A stretch of 64,000 nucleotides of DNA from Actinomycetes bacterium (GCA_024222295.1 JAAEPF010000017.1:1-64000); one strand, 5' to 3'; positions 8,375 through 18,359 are shown, numbered from the stretch's first letter. Program-made: numbers and translations. The notes: generated from the letters alone by a model not told the origin.

Positions 8375-9211
8375 ATGGGTGTACGCAAGCGCAAGCCGAC
8401 AAGCCCCGGCCGCCGGTTCCAGACCGTCTCGGACTTCGCCGAGCTCACTACGGACCGCCCAGAGAAGTCGCTGCTGGCCAAGAAGTCCAAGACCGGTGGC
8501 CGCAACAACTACGGCCGCAAGACCTCGCGCCACCGCGGTGGCGGCCACAAGCAGCAGTACCGGGTCATCGACTTCAAGCGTCGCAAGGACGGCGTGCCGG
8601 CCAAGGTCGCCTCGATCGAGTACGACCCCAACCGCACATGCCGCATCGCGCTGCTCCACTACGTGGACGGCGAGAAGCGCTACATCCTCGCCCCGCGCGA
8701 CCTGAGCGTCGGCGACACCGTGCAATCCGGCCATGGGTCCGAGATCCGTGTCGGCAACGCCCTTCCGCTGCGCTACATCCCGGTGGGCACCGTGCTGCAC
8801 AACATCGAGCTCCAGCCCGGCGCCGGCGGCAAGATGGCCCGTTCGGCCGGAGCCAGCGTCCAGCTGGTCGCGAAAGAAGGTGACTTCGCCACGCTGCGCC
8901 TGCCGTCGAGCGAGATGCGGCGCATCTCCATCGACTGCCGTGCGACCGTCGGTGAGGTCGGCAACTCCGAGCATGACCTCGTGAAGATCGGAAAGGCGGG
9001 CCGCAACCGCTGGAAGGGCGTGCGCCCCCAGACCCGCGGCGTTGCCATGAACCCTGTCGACCACCCCCACGGTGGTGGTGAGGGCAAGACCTCCGGTGGT
9101 CGCCACCCCGTATCGCCCTGGGGCAAGCCCGAGGGTCGTACCCGCAACACCAACAAGCCGTCCCAGAAGATGATCGTCCGACGCCGCCGCACCCGCGGCT
9201 CGCGCCGATAG
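8375..9211 (+). CDS. rplB: 50S ribosomal protein L2
   Basis: A 278-aa protein of normal L2 length. The OB-fold region carries [20 protein letters not shown], and the SH3-like region ends with [21 protein letters not shown]; its GGGEG loop approaches the peptidyl-transferase centre. L2 is needed for subunit joining and peptide-bond formation. It lies two bases after rplW. Confidence 0.98.
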   Translation: MGVRKRKPTSPGRRFQTVSDFAELTTDRPEKSLLAKKSKTGGRNNYGRKTSRHRGGGHKQQYRVIDFKRRKDGVPAKVASIEYDPNRTCRIALLHYVDGEKRYILAPRDLSVGDTVQSGHGSEIRVGNALPLRYIPVGTVLHNIELQPGAGGKMARSAGASVQLVAKEGDFATLRLPSSEMRRISIDCRATVGEVGNSEHDLVKIGKAGRNRWKGVRPQTRGVAMNPVDHPHGGGEGKTSGGRHPVSPWGKPEGRTRNTNKPSQKMIVRRRRTRGSRR

Positions 9212-9222
9212 GAGAAGACAGG

Positions 9223-9501
9223 ATGCCTCGCAGCCTGAAGAAGGGTCCGTTCGTGGACGAGCACCTGCTCGCCAAGGTCGATTCCCTCAACGAATCCGGA
9301 CAGAAGAACGTGATCAAGACCTGGTCGCGTCGTTCCACGATCATCCCCGACATGGTCGGGCACACGATCGCGGTCCACGACGGGCGCAAGCACGTGCCTG
9401 TCTACGTGACCGAGTCGATGGTCGGCCACAAGCTCGGCGAGTTCGCTCCCACGCGGACATTCAAGTTCCACGCCGGCCAGGAGCGAGGAGCTCGCCGATG
9501 A
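9223..9501 (+). CDS. rpsS: 30S ribosomal protein S19
   Basis: A 92-aa protein starting [15 protein letters not shown], with [21 protein letters not shown] and [14 protein letters not shown]; a textbook S19. It sits in the 30S head with S13 near the A-site tRNA. An AGGAGA ribosome-binding site precedes it and the stop overlaps the rplV start (ATGA). Confidence 0.98.
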   Translation: MPRSLKKGPFVDEHLLAKVDSLNESGQKNVIKTWSRRSTIIPDMVGHTIAVHDGRKHVPVYVTESMVGHKLGEFAPTRTFKFHAGQERGARR

Positions 9502-10190
9502 GCACCCGCACCAACGAGCGTCCCGGCGTGCGCGCCAAGCTCAGCCACGCACGCTTCTCCGCATGGAAGGCCCGTGAGGTCCTCGACCTCGTGCGCGGTG
9601 AGAGTGTGGGTGATGCCCGCAACATCCTGGAGCTGTGCGACCGTGCAGCTGCCGAGCCGATCGCCAAGCTGCTCGACTCCGCAGTCTCCAATGCAGGCAA
9701 CAACAACGACATCCCGCCCGAAGAGCTCTACGTGGGCGCCTGCTACGCAGACGAGGGGCCGACCCTCAAGCGCTGGCGGCCCCGTGCACGTGGCCGCGCC
9801 ACCCGCATCAACAAGCGCACCTGCCACATCACGATGATCGTGAGCCGCTTCAGCGGCGAAGAGATGGACGAGCGCCGTTCCCGCGACGAGCTGCGTGGCC
9901 GCGCCGGTAGTGATGCCACCGCCGAGCGTGCACGCCGTGTGGCCAGGTCCAAGGCGGCCGAGGTCGACGAGACGGTCGAGCAAGACGAGCTGGCTGCGGA
10001 TGAGGCCGAGATCGAAGACATCGCCGAGGCAACCGCAGAAGCCGGTACCGAGGACGCCGTCGTGGAGGAAGCAGCCGAGGAGGCTGCCGCGGAGGCAGAA
10101 GAGGCAGAGGAAGCTGAAGCTTCCACCGACGACGAGGCAGAGGCAGTGGCTGACGACGACGGTGCCGACGAGACCGAGGAGAAGAACTGA
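9498..10190 (+). CDS. rplV: 50S ribosomal protein L22 with long acidic tail
   Basis: A 230-aa protein, about twice the usual L22 length. Residues ~8-116 are the normal L22 domain ([39 protein letters not shown]), which lines the exit tunnel with its beta hairpin. Residues ~117-230 begin with a basic Arg-rich patch and then become a low-complexity Glu/Ala/Asp chain with repeated EEA and EAE units. The tail is in frame and ends where rpsC begins (TGATG), so it is not a sequencing artefact. Its role is unknown; such tails would project from the ribosome surface. Confidence 0.96.
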   Translation: MSTRTNERPGVRAKLSHARFSAWKAREVLDLVRGESVGDARNILELCDRAAAEPIAKLLDSAVSNAGNNNDIPPEELYVGACYADEGPTLKRWRPRARGRATRINKRTCHITMIVSRFSGEEMDERRSRDELRGRAGSDATAERARRVARSKAAEVDETVEQDELAADEAEIEDIAEATAEAGTEDAVVEEAAEEAAAEAEEAEEAEASTDDEAEAVADDDGADETEEKN

Positions 10191-11134
10191 TGGGCCAGAA
10201 GGTCAACCCCTACGGGTTCCGCCTCGGTGTCACCACCGACTGGAAGTCCCGCTGGTTCGCGGACCGCGAGGAGTACGTGGACTACCTCCTCGAGGACTGG
10301 AAGATCCGCGACTACCTGATGAACAAGCTCCCGAATGCGGCGATCAGCCGCATCGAGGTGGAGCGCACCCGCGACAAGCTGCGCATCGACGTACACACCG
10401 CCCGTCCGGGCATCGTGATCGGCCGTCGAGGCGCCCAGGCGGATGAGCTGCGGGCGGACCTGTCGAAGATGACGGGCAACCCGAAGGTGCAGCTCAACAT
10501 CCAGGAGATCAAGCAGCCCGAGCTCGACGCTGCACTGATCGCCCAGGGTGTCGCTGACCAGTTGGTCAACCGAATCGCCTTCCGTCGTGCGATGAAGCGT
10601 GCCGTGCAGAACGCCCAGAAGGCCGGTGCCCTCGGCATCCGCGTGCAGTGCTCCGGCCGCCTCGGTGGCGCCGAGATGAGCCGCACCGAGTGGTACCGCG
10701 AGGGCCGCGTGCCGCTGCACACCCTGCGTGCCGACATCGACTACGGCTTCCGCGAGGCCCGCACCACCGCCGGCCGCGTCGGAGTGAAGGTCTGGATCTA
10801 CAAGGGCGACATACTGCCCTACAAGGCCGTCAGCGACGACAAGATCTCCAAGGAAGCAGCCATGGCCGTCGGCGAGACCGCCGGCAAGGAGCGCCCGAAG
10901 GTCGTTTCGACCCGCAAGGCCCCCACGCCGGCTGCCGAGGGCGCTCCGGCCGCCGAGCCAGCTCCCGCTGCCGAGGAAGCCCCGGCCGCCGAGTCCGGCG
11001 ACGAGGAGCTCGCTCCGCTCGTCGGCGAGGCCGATCCCGAATTCGAGAAGCTCCTCGACGAAGAGGCGGCCATCGAGGCGTCCACCAAGGAGCACAGCGA
11101 GACGCCCCATTTCAGGCCAGGGGATGGTGACTGA
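10190..11134 (+). CDS. rpsC: 30S ribosomal protein S3 with Ala/Glu-rich tail
   Basis: A 314-aa S3. The N-terminal KH domain ([26 protein letters not shown]) and the C-terminal domain ([30 protein letters not shown]) end near residue 213. About 100 further residues follow, rich in Ala, Pro and Glu with AAE/PAAE repeats. S3 forms the mRNA entry site and has helicase activity with S4. The tail is much longer than the short extensions usual in actinobacteria and parallels that of L22 next door. Confidence 0.97.
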   Translation: MGQKVNPYGFRLGVTTDWKSRWFADREEYVDYLLEDWKIRDYLMNKLPNAAISRIEVERTRDKLRIDVHTARPGIVIGRRGAQADELRADLSKMTGNPKVQLNIQEIKQPELDAALIAQGVADQLVNRIAFRRAMKRAVQNAQKAGALGIRVQCSGRLGGAEMSRTEWYREGRVPLHTLRADIDYGFREARTTAGRVGVKVWIYKGDILPYKAVSDDKISKEAAMAVGETAGKERPKVVSTRKAPTPAAEGAPAAEPAPAAEEAPAAESGDEELAPLVGEADPEFEKLLDEEAAIEASTKEHSETPHFRPGDGD

Positions 11135-11136
11135 CG

Positions 11137-11553
11137 ATGTTGATGCCGAAGAAGGTCAAGCACCGCAAGCAGCACCGCGGTCGCCTCAAGGGAAATGCCA
11201 AGGGCGGCACCAGGGTCACCCAGGGCCAGTACGGGATCATGGCACTCGAGCCGGGTTGGGTCACCGCCCGCCAGATCGAGGCTGCACGTATCGCGATGAC
11301 CCGCCACATCAAGCGTGGCGGCAAGGTCTGGATCAACGTGTTCCCGGACAAGCCGGTCACCCAGAAGCCTGCCGAGACCCGCATGGGTTCGGGCAAGGGC
11401 AACCCGGAACTCTGGGTCGCCGTGGTCAAGCCGGGTCGGGTGCTCTTCGAGCTCTCCTACCCCGAGGACGACGTCGCCAAGGAAGCGCTCAACCGTGCGA
11501 TCCAGAAACTGCCGATCAAGGCCGGGATAGTCGACCGCGAGGAGGGTTTCTGA
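11137..11553 (+). CDS. rplP: 50S ribosomal protein L16
   Basis: A 138-aa protein with [34 protein letters not shown] and [11 protein letters not shown], diagnostic for L16. L16 contacts the elbow of A-site tRNA. It starts two bases after rpsC, and its stop overlaps the rpmC start by one base (TGATG). Confidence 0.98.
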   Translation: MLMPKKVKHRKQHRGRLKGNAKGGTRVTQGQYGIMALEPGWVTARQIEAARIAMTRHIKRGGKVWINVFPDKPVTQKPAETRMGSGKGNPELWVAVVKPGRVLFELSYPEDDVAKEALNRAIQKLPIKAGIVDREEGF

Positions 11554-11774
11554 TGGCGAAGGAGATCCTCGCCGAGGTGGGTGACGAAGAACTCGTCTCC
11601 CGTCTGGCCGACGAAAAGGAGCGCCTGTTCAAGCTGAGGTTCCAGCTCGCCACCGGCCAGCTGGAGAACTCCGCGCGCATCAAGGCGACAAAGAAGGACA
11701 TCGCCCGACTGCTCACCGAGCTGCGGGCCCGAGAGATCGCTGCCGCCGAGGCAGCTGCCGGAGGTGCGCAGTGA
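11553..11774 (+). CDS. rpmC: 50S ribosomal protein L29
   Basis: A 73-aa helical protein with [20 protein letters not shown] and [18 protein letters not shown], the antiparallel helix pair of L29. It lies next to L23 at the tunnel exit. An Ala-rich stretch closes the chain. The last four bases overlap the GTG start of rpsQ (GTGA). Confidence 0.97.
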   Translation: MAKEILAEVGDEELVSRLADEKERLFKLRFQLATGQLENSARIKATKKDIARLLTELRAREIAAAEAAAGGAQ

Positions 11775-12058
11775 GCGACACAGGCGAGCCCCAGGCGGAC
11801 GAGGCTGCACGCAACGCACGCAAGGTGCGTGAAGGCGTCGTGACGTCGGACAAGATGGACCGCACCGCGGTGGTCACCGTGACCGAGCGCGTGCGTCATC
11901 CCCGCTACAACAAGACGCTTCGTCAGGACAGCAAGATGTACGTCCACGACGAGGACAACGATCTGAACACGGGTGACCGGGTTCGGATCATGGAGACCCG
12001 GCCGCTGTCGAAGACCAAGCGCTGGCGGGTTGTCGAGGTCCTGGAGCGTGCCCGATGA
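11771..12058 (+). CDS. rpsQ: 30S ribosomal protein S17
   Basis: A 95-aa protein. After a ~20-residue acidic N-terminal extension comes the OB fold, with [37 protein letters not shown] and [16 protein letters not shown]17 binds 16S rRNA early in assembly. GTG 11771 overlaps rpmC and the stop overlaps rplN (ATGA). Confidence 0.97.
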   Translation: MSDTGEPQADEAARNARKVREGVVTSDKMDRTAVVTVTERVRHPRYNKTLRQDSKMYVHDEDNDLNTGDRVRIMETRPLSKTKRWRVVEVLERAR

Positions 12059-12423
12059 TCCAGCAGGAGAGCCGCCTCCGGGTGGCTGACAACTCCGGTG
12101 CGCGCGAGGTGCTCGTGATCAAGGTGCTCGGTGGCAGCCGCCGCCGCTACGCCTCGATCGGCGACGTCGTCGTGGCCACCGTGAAGGACGCCCTTCCGGG
12201 CGCCGCGGTGAAGAAGGGCGAAGTCGTCCGCTGCGTCGTGGTGCGAACCAAGAAGGAAAAGCGCCGTCCCGACGGCAGCTACATCCGCTTCGACGAGAAC
12301 GCGGCAGTGCTCATCAACGAGCAGCGCCAGCCGCGTGGCACCCGCATCTTCGGCCCGGTCGGGCGCGAGCTGCGGGACCAGAAGTTCATGCGCATCGTGT
12401 CGCTCGCCCCGGAGGTGATCTGA
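12055..12423 (+). CDS. rplN: 50S ribosomal protein L14
   Basis: A 122-aa protein, the standard L14 length, with [36 protein letters not shown] and [20 protein letters not shown]. It forms part of an intersubunit bridge. The start overlaps the rpsQ stop and rplX begins immediately after its stop. Confidence 0.98.
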   Translation: MIQQESRLRVADNSGAREVLVIKVLGGSRRRYASIGDVVVATVKDALPGAAVKKGEVVRCVVVRTKKEKRRPDGSYIRFDENAAVLINEQRQPRGTRIFGPVGRELRDQKFMRIVSLAPEVI

Positions 12424-12726
12424 ATGAGGATCCGCAAGGGAGACAAGGTGGTCGTGCTGAAGGGCAAGGACCGCGGCAAGGAGGGTGAGGTCATCACGGC
12501 CATGCCCGACACCAACAAGGTCATCGTCGAGGGTGTCAACGTCGCCAAGCGCCACCAGAAGCCGACCCGCTCGATGCAGCAGGGCGGAATCATCGACAAG
12601 GCGATGCCGATCGATGCGTCCAACGTGGCGCTCGTCGAGGATGGCAAGCCGACCCGCACAGGGACCCGGGTGGCCGACGACGGCTCCAAGACCAGGGTCT
12701 CGCGCCGTACAGGAGGTGAGCTGTGA
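12424..12726 (+). CDS. rplX: 50S ribosomal protein L24
   Basis: A 100-aa protein with the KOW motif [20 protein letters not shown]-like opening, then [11 protein letters not shown] and [18 protein letters not shown]24 initiates 50S assembly. It abuts the rplN stop directly and overlaps rplE by four bases (GTGA). Confidence 0.98.
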   Translation: MRIRKGDKVVVLKGKDRGKEGEVITAMPDTNKVIVEGVNVAKRHQKPTRSMQQGGIIDKAMPIDASNVALVEDGKPTRTGTRVADDGSKTRVSRRTGGEL

Positions 12727-13283
12727 GTACCACTACGACGCCGCGGCTCAAGACCCGATACAACGACGAGATCCGCGACCAGCTTCGCTCCGCGCTCGGG
12801 TGCAACCCGATGGAGGTACCGAGGTTGGAGAAGATCGTGCTCAACGTGGGCGCCGGAGCTGCGGTCGACAACAAGGGCTTGATCGACAAGATCATCACCG
12901 ACATGACCGCCATCTCCGGCCAGAAGCCGGTGGTGACTCGGGCGAAGAAGTCGATTGCCGGCTTCAAGCTCCGCGAGGGCAACCCCATCGGGGTGAAGGT
13001 CACCCTTCGCTCCAACCAGATGTGGGAGTTCTTCGACCGGCTGGTCACCCTGGCGATTCCCCGGGTGCGCGACTTCCGCGGGCTCAGCCCGCGGTCGTTC
13101 GACGGCCGGGGCAACTACACCTTCGGGGTTACCGAACAATTGATCTTCCCCGAGATCGACTACGACAAGATCGATGCCACCCGAGGGATGGACATCACGA
13201 TCGTGACAACCGCACGCAACGACGCCGAGGGCAGGGCTTTGCTTGATGCCTTCGGCTTCCCTTTCCGGAACGAGGGGAACTGA
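12723..13283 (+). CDS. rplE: 50S ribosomal protein L5
   Basis: A 186-aa protein with [40 protein letters not shown] and [18 protein letters not shown], typical for L5. L5 binds 5S rRNA in the central protuberance. GTG 12723 overlaps the rplX stop. A Thr-rich leader of nine residues precedes the conserved region. Confidence 0.98.
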   Translation: MSTTTTPRLKTRYNDEIRDQLRSALGCNPMEVPRLEKIVLNVGAGAAVDNKGLIDKIITDMTAISGQKPVVTRAKKSIAGFKLREGNPIGVKVTLRSNQMWEFFDRLVTLAIPRVRDFRGLSPRSFDGRGNYTFGVTEQLIFPEIDYDKIDATRGMDITIVTTARNDAEGRALLDAFGFPFRNEGN

Positions 13284-13284
13284 G

Positions 13285-13470
13285 ATGGCGAAGACAGGCC
13301 TCAAGAACAAGCAGCAGCGCACACCGAAGTTCAAGGTGCGCGGCTACACCAGGTGCAAGCGCTGTGGGCGCCCACGCTCGGTCTACCGCAAGTTCGGACT
13401 CTGCCGTGTGTGCCTACGGGAACTCGCCCATGCCGGCGAGATCCCGGGTGTCACCAAGGCGAGCTGGTGA
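13285..13470 (+). CDS. rpsN: 30S ribosomal protein S14, zinc-binding type (S14Z)
   Basis: A 61-aa protein, the short zinc-ribbon form of S14. CxxC pairs are visible (CKRC and CRVC), with [22 protein letters not shown] 13285 is one base after the rplE stop; the open frame extends upstream only inside rplE. Actinobacteria often also carry a zinc-free S14 under Zur control elsewhere; none is in this window. Confidence 0.97.
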   Translation: MAKTGLKNKQQRTPKFKVRGYTRCKRCGRPRSVYRKFGLCRVCLRELAHAGEIPGVTKASW

Positions 13471-13482
13471 GGAGGGACTGAC

Positions 13483-13887
13483 ATGGCAATGACAGATCCG
13501 ATCGCCGACATGCTGACCCGCACCCGCAACGCGAATGTGGCGATGCACGATGAGGTGCGCATGCCCTCCTCGAAGCAGAAGGAAGCGCTTGCCCAGGTGC
13601 TGAAGAAGGAGGGGTACATCGTGGACTTCAACGTCTTCGACAACCCCGACAGCCCGGGCAGGCTCCTCAACATCGACATGAAGTACTCGCCTGAGCGTCG
13701 CCGGGTCATCTCCGGGCTCAAGCGCGTGTCCAAGCCGGGCCTGCGGGTCTACAAGAAGCACTCCGAGGTCGAACGCGTCCTCGGTGGCCTCGGCGTCGCC
13801 GTCCTGTCCACCTCCAAGGGTCTCATGACCGACCGCGAGGCTCGCCGCCAGCGCGTCGGCGGTGAGGTCCTGTGTCACGTGTGGTGA
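13483..13887 (+). CDS. rpsH: 30S ribosomal protein S8
   Basis: A 134-aa protein starting [19 protein letters not shown] and ending with [28 protein letters not shown], both diagnostic for S8. S8 binds the central domain of 16S rRNA. In E. coli it is the spc operon repressor, acting at the L5 start; no obvious equivalent site was found here. AGGAGGGA precedes the ATG. Confidence 0.98.
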   Translation: MAMTDPIADMLTRTRNANVAMHDEVRMPSSKQKEALAQVLKKEGYIVDFNVFDNPDSPGRLLNIDMKYSPERRRVISGLKRVSKPGLRVYKKHSEVERVLGGLGVAVLSTSKGLMTDREARRQRVGGEVLCHVW

Positions 13888-13897
13888 GGAGAACCTG

Positions 13898-14434
13898 ATG
13901 TCACGCATCGGAAAAGCCCCCGTGTCCGTTCCCAGTGGAGTCGACGTGTCGATCTCCGCCGGGTCCGTCACGGTCAAGGGTCCCAAGGGCGAGCTGTCGC
14001 AGCCGCTTCCCGAAGAGGTCTCGCTACGCCAGGACGGCGACGAGATCATCGTGGAGCGCGTCGACGACGAGCGCGAGTCACGTGCGAGGCACGGCCTCAC
14101 CCGTGCGCTCGTGGCCAACATGGTCACCGGTGTCACCGAGGGCTATGTGAAGAACCTCGAGATCGTCGGCGTCGGCTACCGCGCCACCGCAAAGGGCGAC
14201 AAGGCACTCGAGTTGGCGCTCGGCTTCTCGCACCCCGTGAAGGTCGAGGCACCCGAGGGCATCACCTTCAACGTGCCCGAACCCACCCAGATCGAAGTCC
14301 ACGGCATCGACAAGCAGCTCGTGGGCCAGGTTGCAGCCAACATCCGTCGCTGGCGCGAGCCGGAGCCCTACAAGGGCAAGGGTGTGCGTTACGCCGGCGA
14401 GCACGTACGCCGCAAGGCCGGCAAGGCAGGTTGA
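13898..14434 (+). CDS. rplF: 50S ribosomal protein L6
   Basis: A 178-aa protein with [37 protein letters not shown] and the C-terminal [21 protein letters not shown], typical of L6. ATG 13898 follows a GAGGAGAA ribosome-binding site; the upstream open frame belongs to rpsH. L6 sits at the base of the L7/L12 stalk near the factor-binding site. The stop overlaps rplR (TGATG). Confidence 0.98.
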   Translation: MSRIGKAPVSVPSGVDVSISAGSVTVKGPKGELSQPLPEEVSLRQDGDEIIVERVDDERESRARHGLTRALVANMVTGVTEGYVKNLEIVGVGYRATAKGDKALELALGFSHPVKVEAPEGITFNVPEPTQIEVHGIDKQLVGQVAANIRRWREPEPYKGKGVRYAGEHVRRKAGKAG

Positions 14435-14799
14435 TGATGAGCGACAAGTCGAAGAAGAAGCGAGATCTGCGCAAGCGCCGTCACCAGAGGGTGCGCCACA
14501 ACGTGGTCGGCACCACAGGTCGTCCGCGGTTGGCGGTGTTCCGCTCCAACCGCCACATCATCGCCCAGGTGATCGACGACGGCGCGGGCGCAACGCTGGT
14601 GGCCGCGAGCTCACTCGAATCCGACCTGCGCAGCGCAGGCAACGGGACCGAAACCGCCGCCAAGGTCGGCACGCTCGTGGCCGAGCGGGCCAAGGACGCC
14701 GGTGTGAGCACCGTCGTGTTTGACCGCGGGGGCAACCGCTACCACGGGCGCATCGCTGCGCTGGCAGACGCTGCCCGCGAAGCAGGACTGGAGTTCTGA
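14434..14799 (+). CDS. rplR: 50S ribosomal protein L18
   Basis: A 121-aa protein with [20 protein letters not shown] and a C-terminal [22 protein letters not shown], typical L18. It carries 5S rRNA to the central protuberance. Two ATG codons (14434 and 14437) are in tandem; the first overlaps the rplF stop and either could be used. The stop overlaps rpsE (TGATG). Confidence 0.97.
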   Translation: MMSDKSKKKRDLRKRRHQRVRHNVVGTTGRPRLAVFRSNRHIIAQVIDDGAGATLVAASSLESDLRSAGNGTETAAKVGTLVAERAKDAGVSTVVFDRGGNRYHGRIAALADAAREAGLEF

Positions 14800-15374
14800 T
14801 GGCCAACAATCGCAACGACGACCTTCAGCTGCGCGAGTCGCGGGTCATCAACATCAACCGTGTCGCCAAGGTGGTGAAGGGTGGCCGCAGGTTCTCCTTC
14901 ACGGCCCTGGTCGTGATCGGCGACGGCAACGGCCGGGTCGGTCTCGGCTACGGCAAGGCCAAGGAGGTGCCCCTCGCGATCCAGAAGGGCACCGAGGAGG
15001 CCAAGCGCAACATGTTCTCCGTGCCGCTCGCCGGTGGCACGATCGTGCATCCCATCGTGGGTGAGTGCGGCGCCGGTCGCGTCATGCTCAAGCCCGCGGC
15101 ACCCGGTACCGGTGTGATCGCCGGTGGCGCTGCGCGAGCCATCCTCGAAGAGGCCGGCATCTCCGACGTGCTCTGCAAGTCGATGGGCTCGGCCAACTAC
15201 ATCAACGTTGCCAAGGCGACGGTGAACGGCCTGCAGGAGCTGAAGCGCCCCGAGGAGATCGCGGCGCTGCGCGGCCTGCCGGTCGACGAGATCATTCCTG
15301 CCGGCCTGCTCAAGGCCTACCAGCAGACCCAGCGCGGCGGGTCCGAGCCCGCCGAGGAGACCGAGGAGGACTGA
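14799..15374 (+). CDS. rpsE: 30S ribosomal protein S5
   Basis: A 191-aa protein with [39 protein letters not shown] and [18 protein letters not shown]5 is involved in decoding accuracy and helicase activity at the mRNA entry. The C-terminus is a short acidic tail (EPAEETEED). It overlaps rplR by one base and rpmD by one base (TGATG). Confidence 0.98.
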   Translation: MANNRNDDLQLRESRVININRVAKVVKGGRRFSFTALVVIGDGNGRVGLGYGKAKEVPLAIQKGTEEAKRNMFSVPLAGGTIVHPIVGECGAGRVMLKPAAPGTGVIAGGAARAILEEAGISDVLCKSMGSANYINVAKATVNGLQELKRPEEIAALRGLPVDEIIPAGLLKAYQQTQRGGSEPAEETEED

Positions 15375-15556
15375 TGGCACAGATCAAGGTCACCCAGGTC
15401 CGCTCCGCCATCGGCATCAAGCCGCCCCAGCGCGGCACGCTGCGGGCCCTCGGGCTCGGCCGCATCGGCAAGAGCCACGTGCTGCCTGACACCCCCGACG
15501 TGCGCGGCCAGATTTCCCGGGTCCCGCACCTCATCACCGTCGAAGAGGTCGACTGA
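15374..15556 (+). CDS. rpmD: 50S ribosomal protein L30
   Basis: A 60-aa protein with QIKVTQVRSAIGIKPPQR and LRALGLGRIGKSHVLPDTP, the whole L30 fold. It is joined to both neighbours by one-base overlaps (TGATG). It binds 23S rRNA domain II near helix 38. Confidence 0.97.
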   Translation: MAQIKVTQVRSAIGIKPPQRGTLRALGLGRIGKSHVLPDTPDVRGQISRVPHLITVEEVD

Positions 15557-16041
15557 TGAAGATCCATGACCTGAAGCCCGCTGAGGGTTCCCGCAAGCGC
15601 GCCAAGCGCGTCGGCCGCGGCATCTCCGGAAAGGGAGGCAAGACCGCAGGCCGCGGGATGAAGGGCCAGCGGGCCCGTGGCACCGTGCCTGTGGGCTTCG
15701 AGGGCGGCCAGCTGCCGCTGTACATGCGGGTACCGAAGCTGCGCGGGTTCAACAACCCGTTCCGCGTCGAGTACCAGGCGATCAACCTCGACACGATCGA
15801 GGAATCGGGCCTCGACGAGGTCACTCCCGAGACGCTGCTCGCCAAGGGCCTCGTCTCCAAGGGCAACCTCGTGAAGGTGCTGGGCCGTGGCGAGCTGAAG
15901 CGTGGCGTTACCGTCAAGGTGCACGCGGCGTCCAAGTCGGCCGAGGCCGCGATCACAGCTGCCGGCGGATCCTTCGAGTCGATCCCGCTGCCGTTCGAGG
16001 TTCGACCCGCATTCAAGGGAAGCGCCCACACCAACCGCTGA
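15556..16041 (+). CDS. rplO: 50S ribosomal protein L15
   Basis: A 161-aa protein. The basic Gly-rich N-terminal extension (KRAKRVGRGISGKGGKTAGRG, QRARGTVPVGFEGGQLPLYM) and the C-terminal globular part are typical of L15, a late-assembly 50S protein. It is the last ribosomal gene before secY. A 125-bp gap with a hairpin and a possible promoter separates them. Confidence 0.97.
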   Translation: MKIHDLKPAEGSRKRAKRVGRGISGKGGKTAGRGMKGQRARGTVPVGFEGGQLPLYMRVPKLRGFNNPFRVEYQAINLDTIEESGLDEVTPETLLAKGLVSKGNLVKVLGRGELKRGVTVKVHAASKSAEAAITAAGGSFESIPLPFEVRPAFKGSAHTNR

Positions 16042-16070
16042 CGGACTATCCGGTCCATCGTCGGCCCGGC

Positions 16071-16091
16071 GGTGCGTGCGTTGCGCGCACC
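16071..16091 (+). terminator. Hairpin between rplO and secY
   Basis: An 8-bp stem (16071-16078 / 16084-16091, one G-T pair) with a 5-nt loop, 29 nt after the rplO stop and without a T-run. It could partly terminate or set mRNA levels between the ribosomal genes and secY. Confidence 0.4.
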
Positions 16092-16111
16092 ACCCCGTCC
16101 TCGGGTACCGT
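16081..16111 (+). promoter_or_regulatory. Possible secY promoter
   Basis: TTGCGC (16081-16086) and TACCGT (16106-16111) lie 19 bp apart, slightly longer than optimal. It is about 55 nt before the GTG of secY and overlaps the hairpin at 16071-16091. Confidence 0.3.
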
Positions 16112-16166
16112 CTGCACACCAGCCCCCGGGCTGTAGAACCCGCAACACCAGCGTCCAGGAGCGCCA

Positions 16167-17498
16167 GTGTCCCGAATCGGCAACATCATCAAGGTTCCGG
16201 ACCTGCGCAACAAGGTCCTGTTCACACTGGCAATGCTGGTGCTCTACAGGTTCGGCTCGTTCCTGCCGGTACCCGGAGTCGACCAGAACGCAGTGCGGGC
16301 GATCGAGGACCAGGCCCGCGAGGGCGGCGTGCTCGCCTACCTGCAGTTGTTCTCCGGCCGGGCGCTCACGAGCTTCTCGTTGTTCGCGCTCGGGATCATG
16401 CCCTACATCACCAGCTCGATCATCATGCAGATCCTGACCGTGGTGATCCCGAAGCTGCAGGAATGGCAGCAACAGGGTGCCGTCGGCCAGCGCAAGATCA
16501 CCCAGTGGACCCGTTACCTGACCATCGGCATCTCTGTGCTGCAGGCCACGGGCTTCACGTTCCTGTTCGCCAATGGTGGCGGCGGGCTCACCGGCAACAA
16601 CTCGATCAATCTCGTCACCGTGTGGAGCCCGCAGCGGGTGATGCTGATCGTTGTGTCACTCACCGCGGGCACGGCGCTGCTCATGTGGATGGGCGAGCTC
16701 ATCACCAACCGGGGGATCGGCAACGGCATGTCGCTGATCATCATGGCCTCAGTCGTGTCCGGCATGCCATCCGCTTTCGCTGCCGTCTATGGCGCCGAAA
16801 ACGGTACAGCGAAGATGGTGGTCTTCCTGGGCTTCTTCGTGGTCATGCTCGGCTTCATCGTGTTCATCGAGCAGGGCCAGCGACGGATACCCGTGCAGTT
16901 CGCGAAGCGCGTCGTGGGCCGCAAGCAGTACGCCGGCCAGTCCACCTACATCCCGCTCAAGGTCAACCAGGCCGGTGTGATCCCGATCATCTTCGCAAGC
17001 GCCGTGCTCAACCTGCCGGTGCTGTTGTCCCAGGTGCTTCCTTCCGAAGGCTGGGGCGCGAGCGTGTCCAGTTGGATCAACGACAACCTGCTCAACACAG
17101 TCAACCCGCTGTACCTGACCTTCCTCGGCTTGCTGATCGTGGGCTTCGCCTACTTCTACACGGCGATCTCGTTCGACCCGGTCCAACAGGCCGACAACCT
17201 GCGCAAGCAGGGTGGCTTCATCCCCGGGATCCGCCCCGGCCCCCAGACCGAGACATACCTCACCAAGGTGCTCAACCGCATCACGCTTCCGGGCGCGCTG
17301 TTCATCGCATTGCTGGCCATCTTCCCGACCGTTCTGGTGTCATTGCTCGTGGGCGGCGGCGGTGCCAATGCGGCCGCCACCTCAATCGGTGGTGTTTCGT
17401 TGTTGATCGCAGTGGGTGTGACCCTCGAGACCATGAAGCAGGTGGACAGCCAGCTCATGATGCGCAACTACGAGGGATTCCTCTCCAAGAGCCAGTGA
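16167..17498 (+). CDS. secY: Protein translocase subunit SecY
   Basis: A 443-aa polytopic membrane protein, the channel of the Sec translocon. The chain starts SRIGNIIKVPDLRNKVLFTLAML and shows SecY landmarks: a plug-region FSGRALTSFSLFALGIMPYI, LLMWMGELITNRGIGNGMS and GQRRIPVQFAKRVVG in the C4 loop, with about ten hydrophobic segments. GTG 16167 is preceded by AGGAG (16157-16161). It sits in the normal spc position before adk. Confidence 0.97.
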   Translation: MSRIGNIIKVPDLRNKVLFTLAMLVLYRFGSFLPVPGVDQNAVRAIEDQAREGGVLAYLQLFSGRALTSFSLFALGIMPYITSSIIMQILTVVIPKLQEWQQQGAVGQRKITQWTRYLTIGISVLQATGFTFLFANGGGGLTGNNSINLVTVWSPQRVMLIVVSLTAGTALLMWMGELITNRGIGNGMSLIIMASVVSGMPSAFAAVYGAENGTAKMVVFLGFFVVMLGFIVFIEQGQRRIPVQFAKRVVGRKQYAGQSTYIPLKVNQAGVIPIIFASAVLNLPVLLSQVLPSEGWGASVSSWINDNLLNTVNPLYLTFLGLLIVGFAYFYTAISFDPVQQADNLRKQGGFIPGIRPGPQTETYLTKVLNRITLPGALFIALLAIFPTVLVSLLVGGGGANAAATSIGGVSLLIAVGVTLETMKQVDSQLMMRNYEGFLSKSQ

Positions 17499-17507
17499 GG
17501 TGGGGAC

Positions 17508-18176
17508 ATGAGCGGAGCTGACAAGGCCCCTGTGCGGCTGATCGTCTTCGGACGCCAGGGCGCGGGCAAGGGAACCCAGGCGACCCGGCTGGCCGAGCGC
17601 CACGGGATCCCCCACATCTCCACCGGCGACATGCTCCGTGCGGCCGTCAAGGACGGCACCGAGTTCGGCCTCAAGGCCAAGGAGTACATGGACGCCGGCC
17701 AGTTGTTGCCGGACGACGTGATGCTCGGCCTGGTGTCGGAGCGACTCGGTGAGCCCGATGCCCAACCAGGTTGGCTACTCGACGGCTTCCCGCGCACCGC
17801 CCAGCAGGCCGAGGACCTCCAGGGTCTAGTGGCCGAAGGTGGCATCACCGCCGCGATCAACCTCGAGGTGCCTGAGTCCGTTGTGGTGGAGCGCATCTCC
17901 TCCAGGCGGGTGTGCACCAACTGCGGCACGATCTACTCCGCCACCGACGAGTCGGGTTCCACCGGCAAGTGTGAGAAGTGCGGGGGCCAGGTCGTGCAGC
18001 GCGACGACGACACCGAGGAGGCCGTACGCAAGCGCCTGGCCACCTACAACGAGCAGACCGCACCGTTGCTGGCCTGGTTCGAGGCCGAGGGCCTGCTCGA
18101 GACGGTCGACGGGGTGGGCGACCCCGACGACATCGCGACTGTGGTCGCCGGCGTGGTCGACGAACGCATTGCCTGA
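17508..18176 (+). CDS. adk: Adenylate kinase, long-lid zinc type
   Basis: A 222-aa protein catalysing ATP + AMP to 2 ADP. The P-loop is GRQGAGKGTQ near residue 15; GFPRT and an AMP-binding region follow. The LID carries four cysteines (C136, C139, C155 and C158) in a CxxC-x15-CxxC zinc arrangement, as in Gram-positive and many actinobacterial kinases. GAGGTGGGG just before ATG 17508 is the ribosome-binding site. The map gene usually found next is absent, and a 183-bp gap leads to infA. Confidence 0.97.
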   Translation: MSGADKAPVRLIVFGRQGAGKGTQATRLAERHGIPHISTGDMLRAAVKDGTEFGLKAKEYMDAGQLLPDDVMLGLVSERLGEPDAQPGWLLDGFPRTAQQAEDLQGLVAEGGITAAINLEVPESVVVERISSRRVCTNCGTIYSATDESGSTGKCEKCGGQVVQRDDDTEEAVRKRLATYNEQTAPLLAWFEAEGLLETVDGVGDPDDIATVVAGVVDERIA

Positions 18177-18249
18177 TCGCTGCCCGTTCGTCGAACCCAC
18201 CAGGTTTGCCACGAGGCGGGTGTCACATTGCGGGCGGCCGTCCCCGCCT

Positions 18250-18278
18250 TTGCCCCAAGAGGCGTGAACCTCTAGAGT
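18250..18278 (+). promoter_or_regulatory. infA promoter
   Basis: TTGCCC (18250-18255) and TAGAGT (18273-18278) are separated by 17 bp in the adk-infA gap, about 80 nt before the infA start. The arrangement is nearly the same as at 6506-6534 before rplC. Confidence 0.55.
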
Positions 18279-18359
18279 TGTTCGTCGGCCCAGTCCGCGC
18301 CCCAGCGCTGGCGCGCCATGTCCGAAGCCCCTGCACGGGGCCCGACAGGAGGAATTGTT

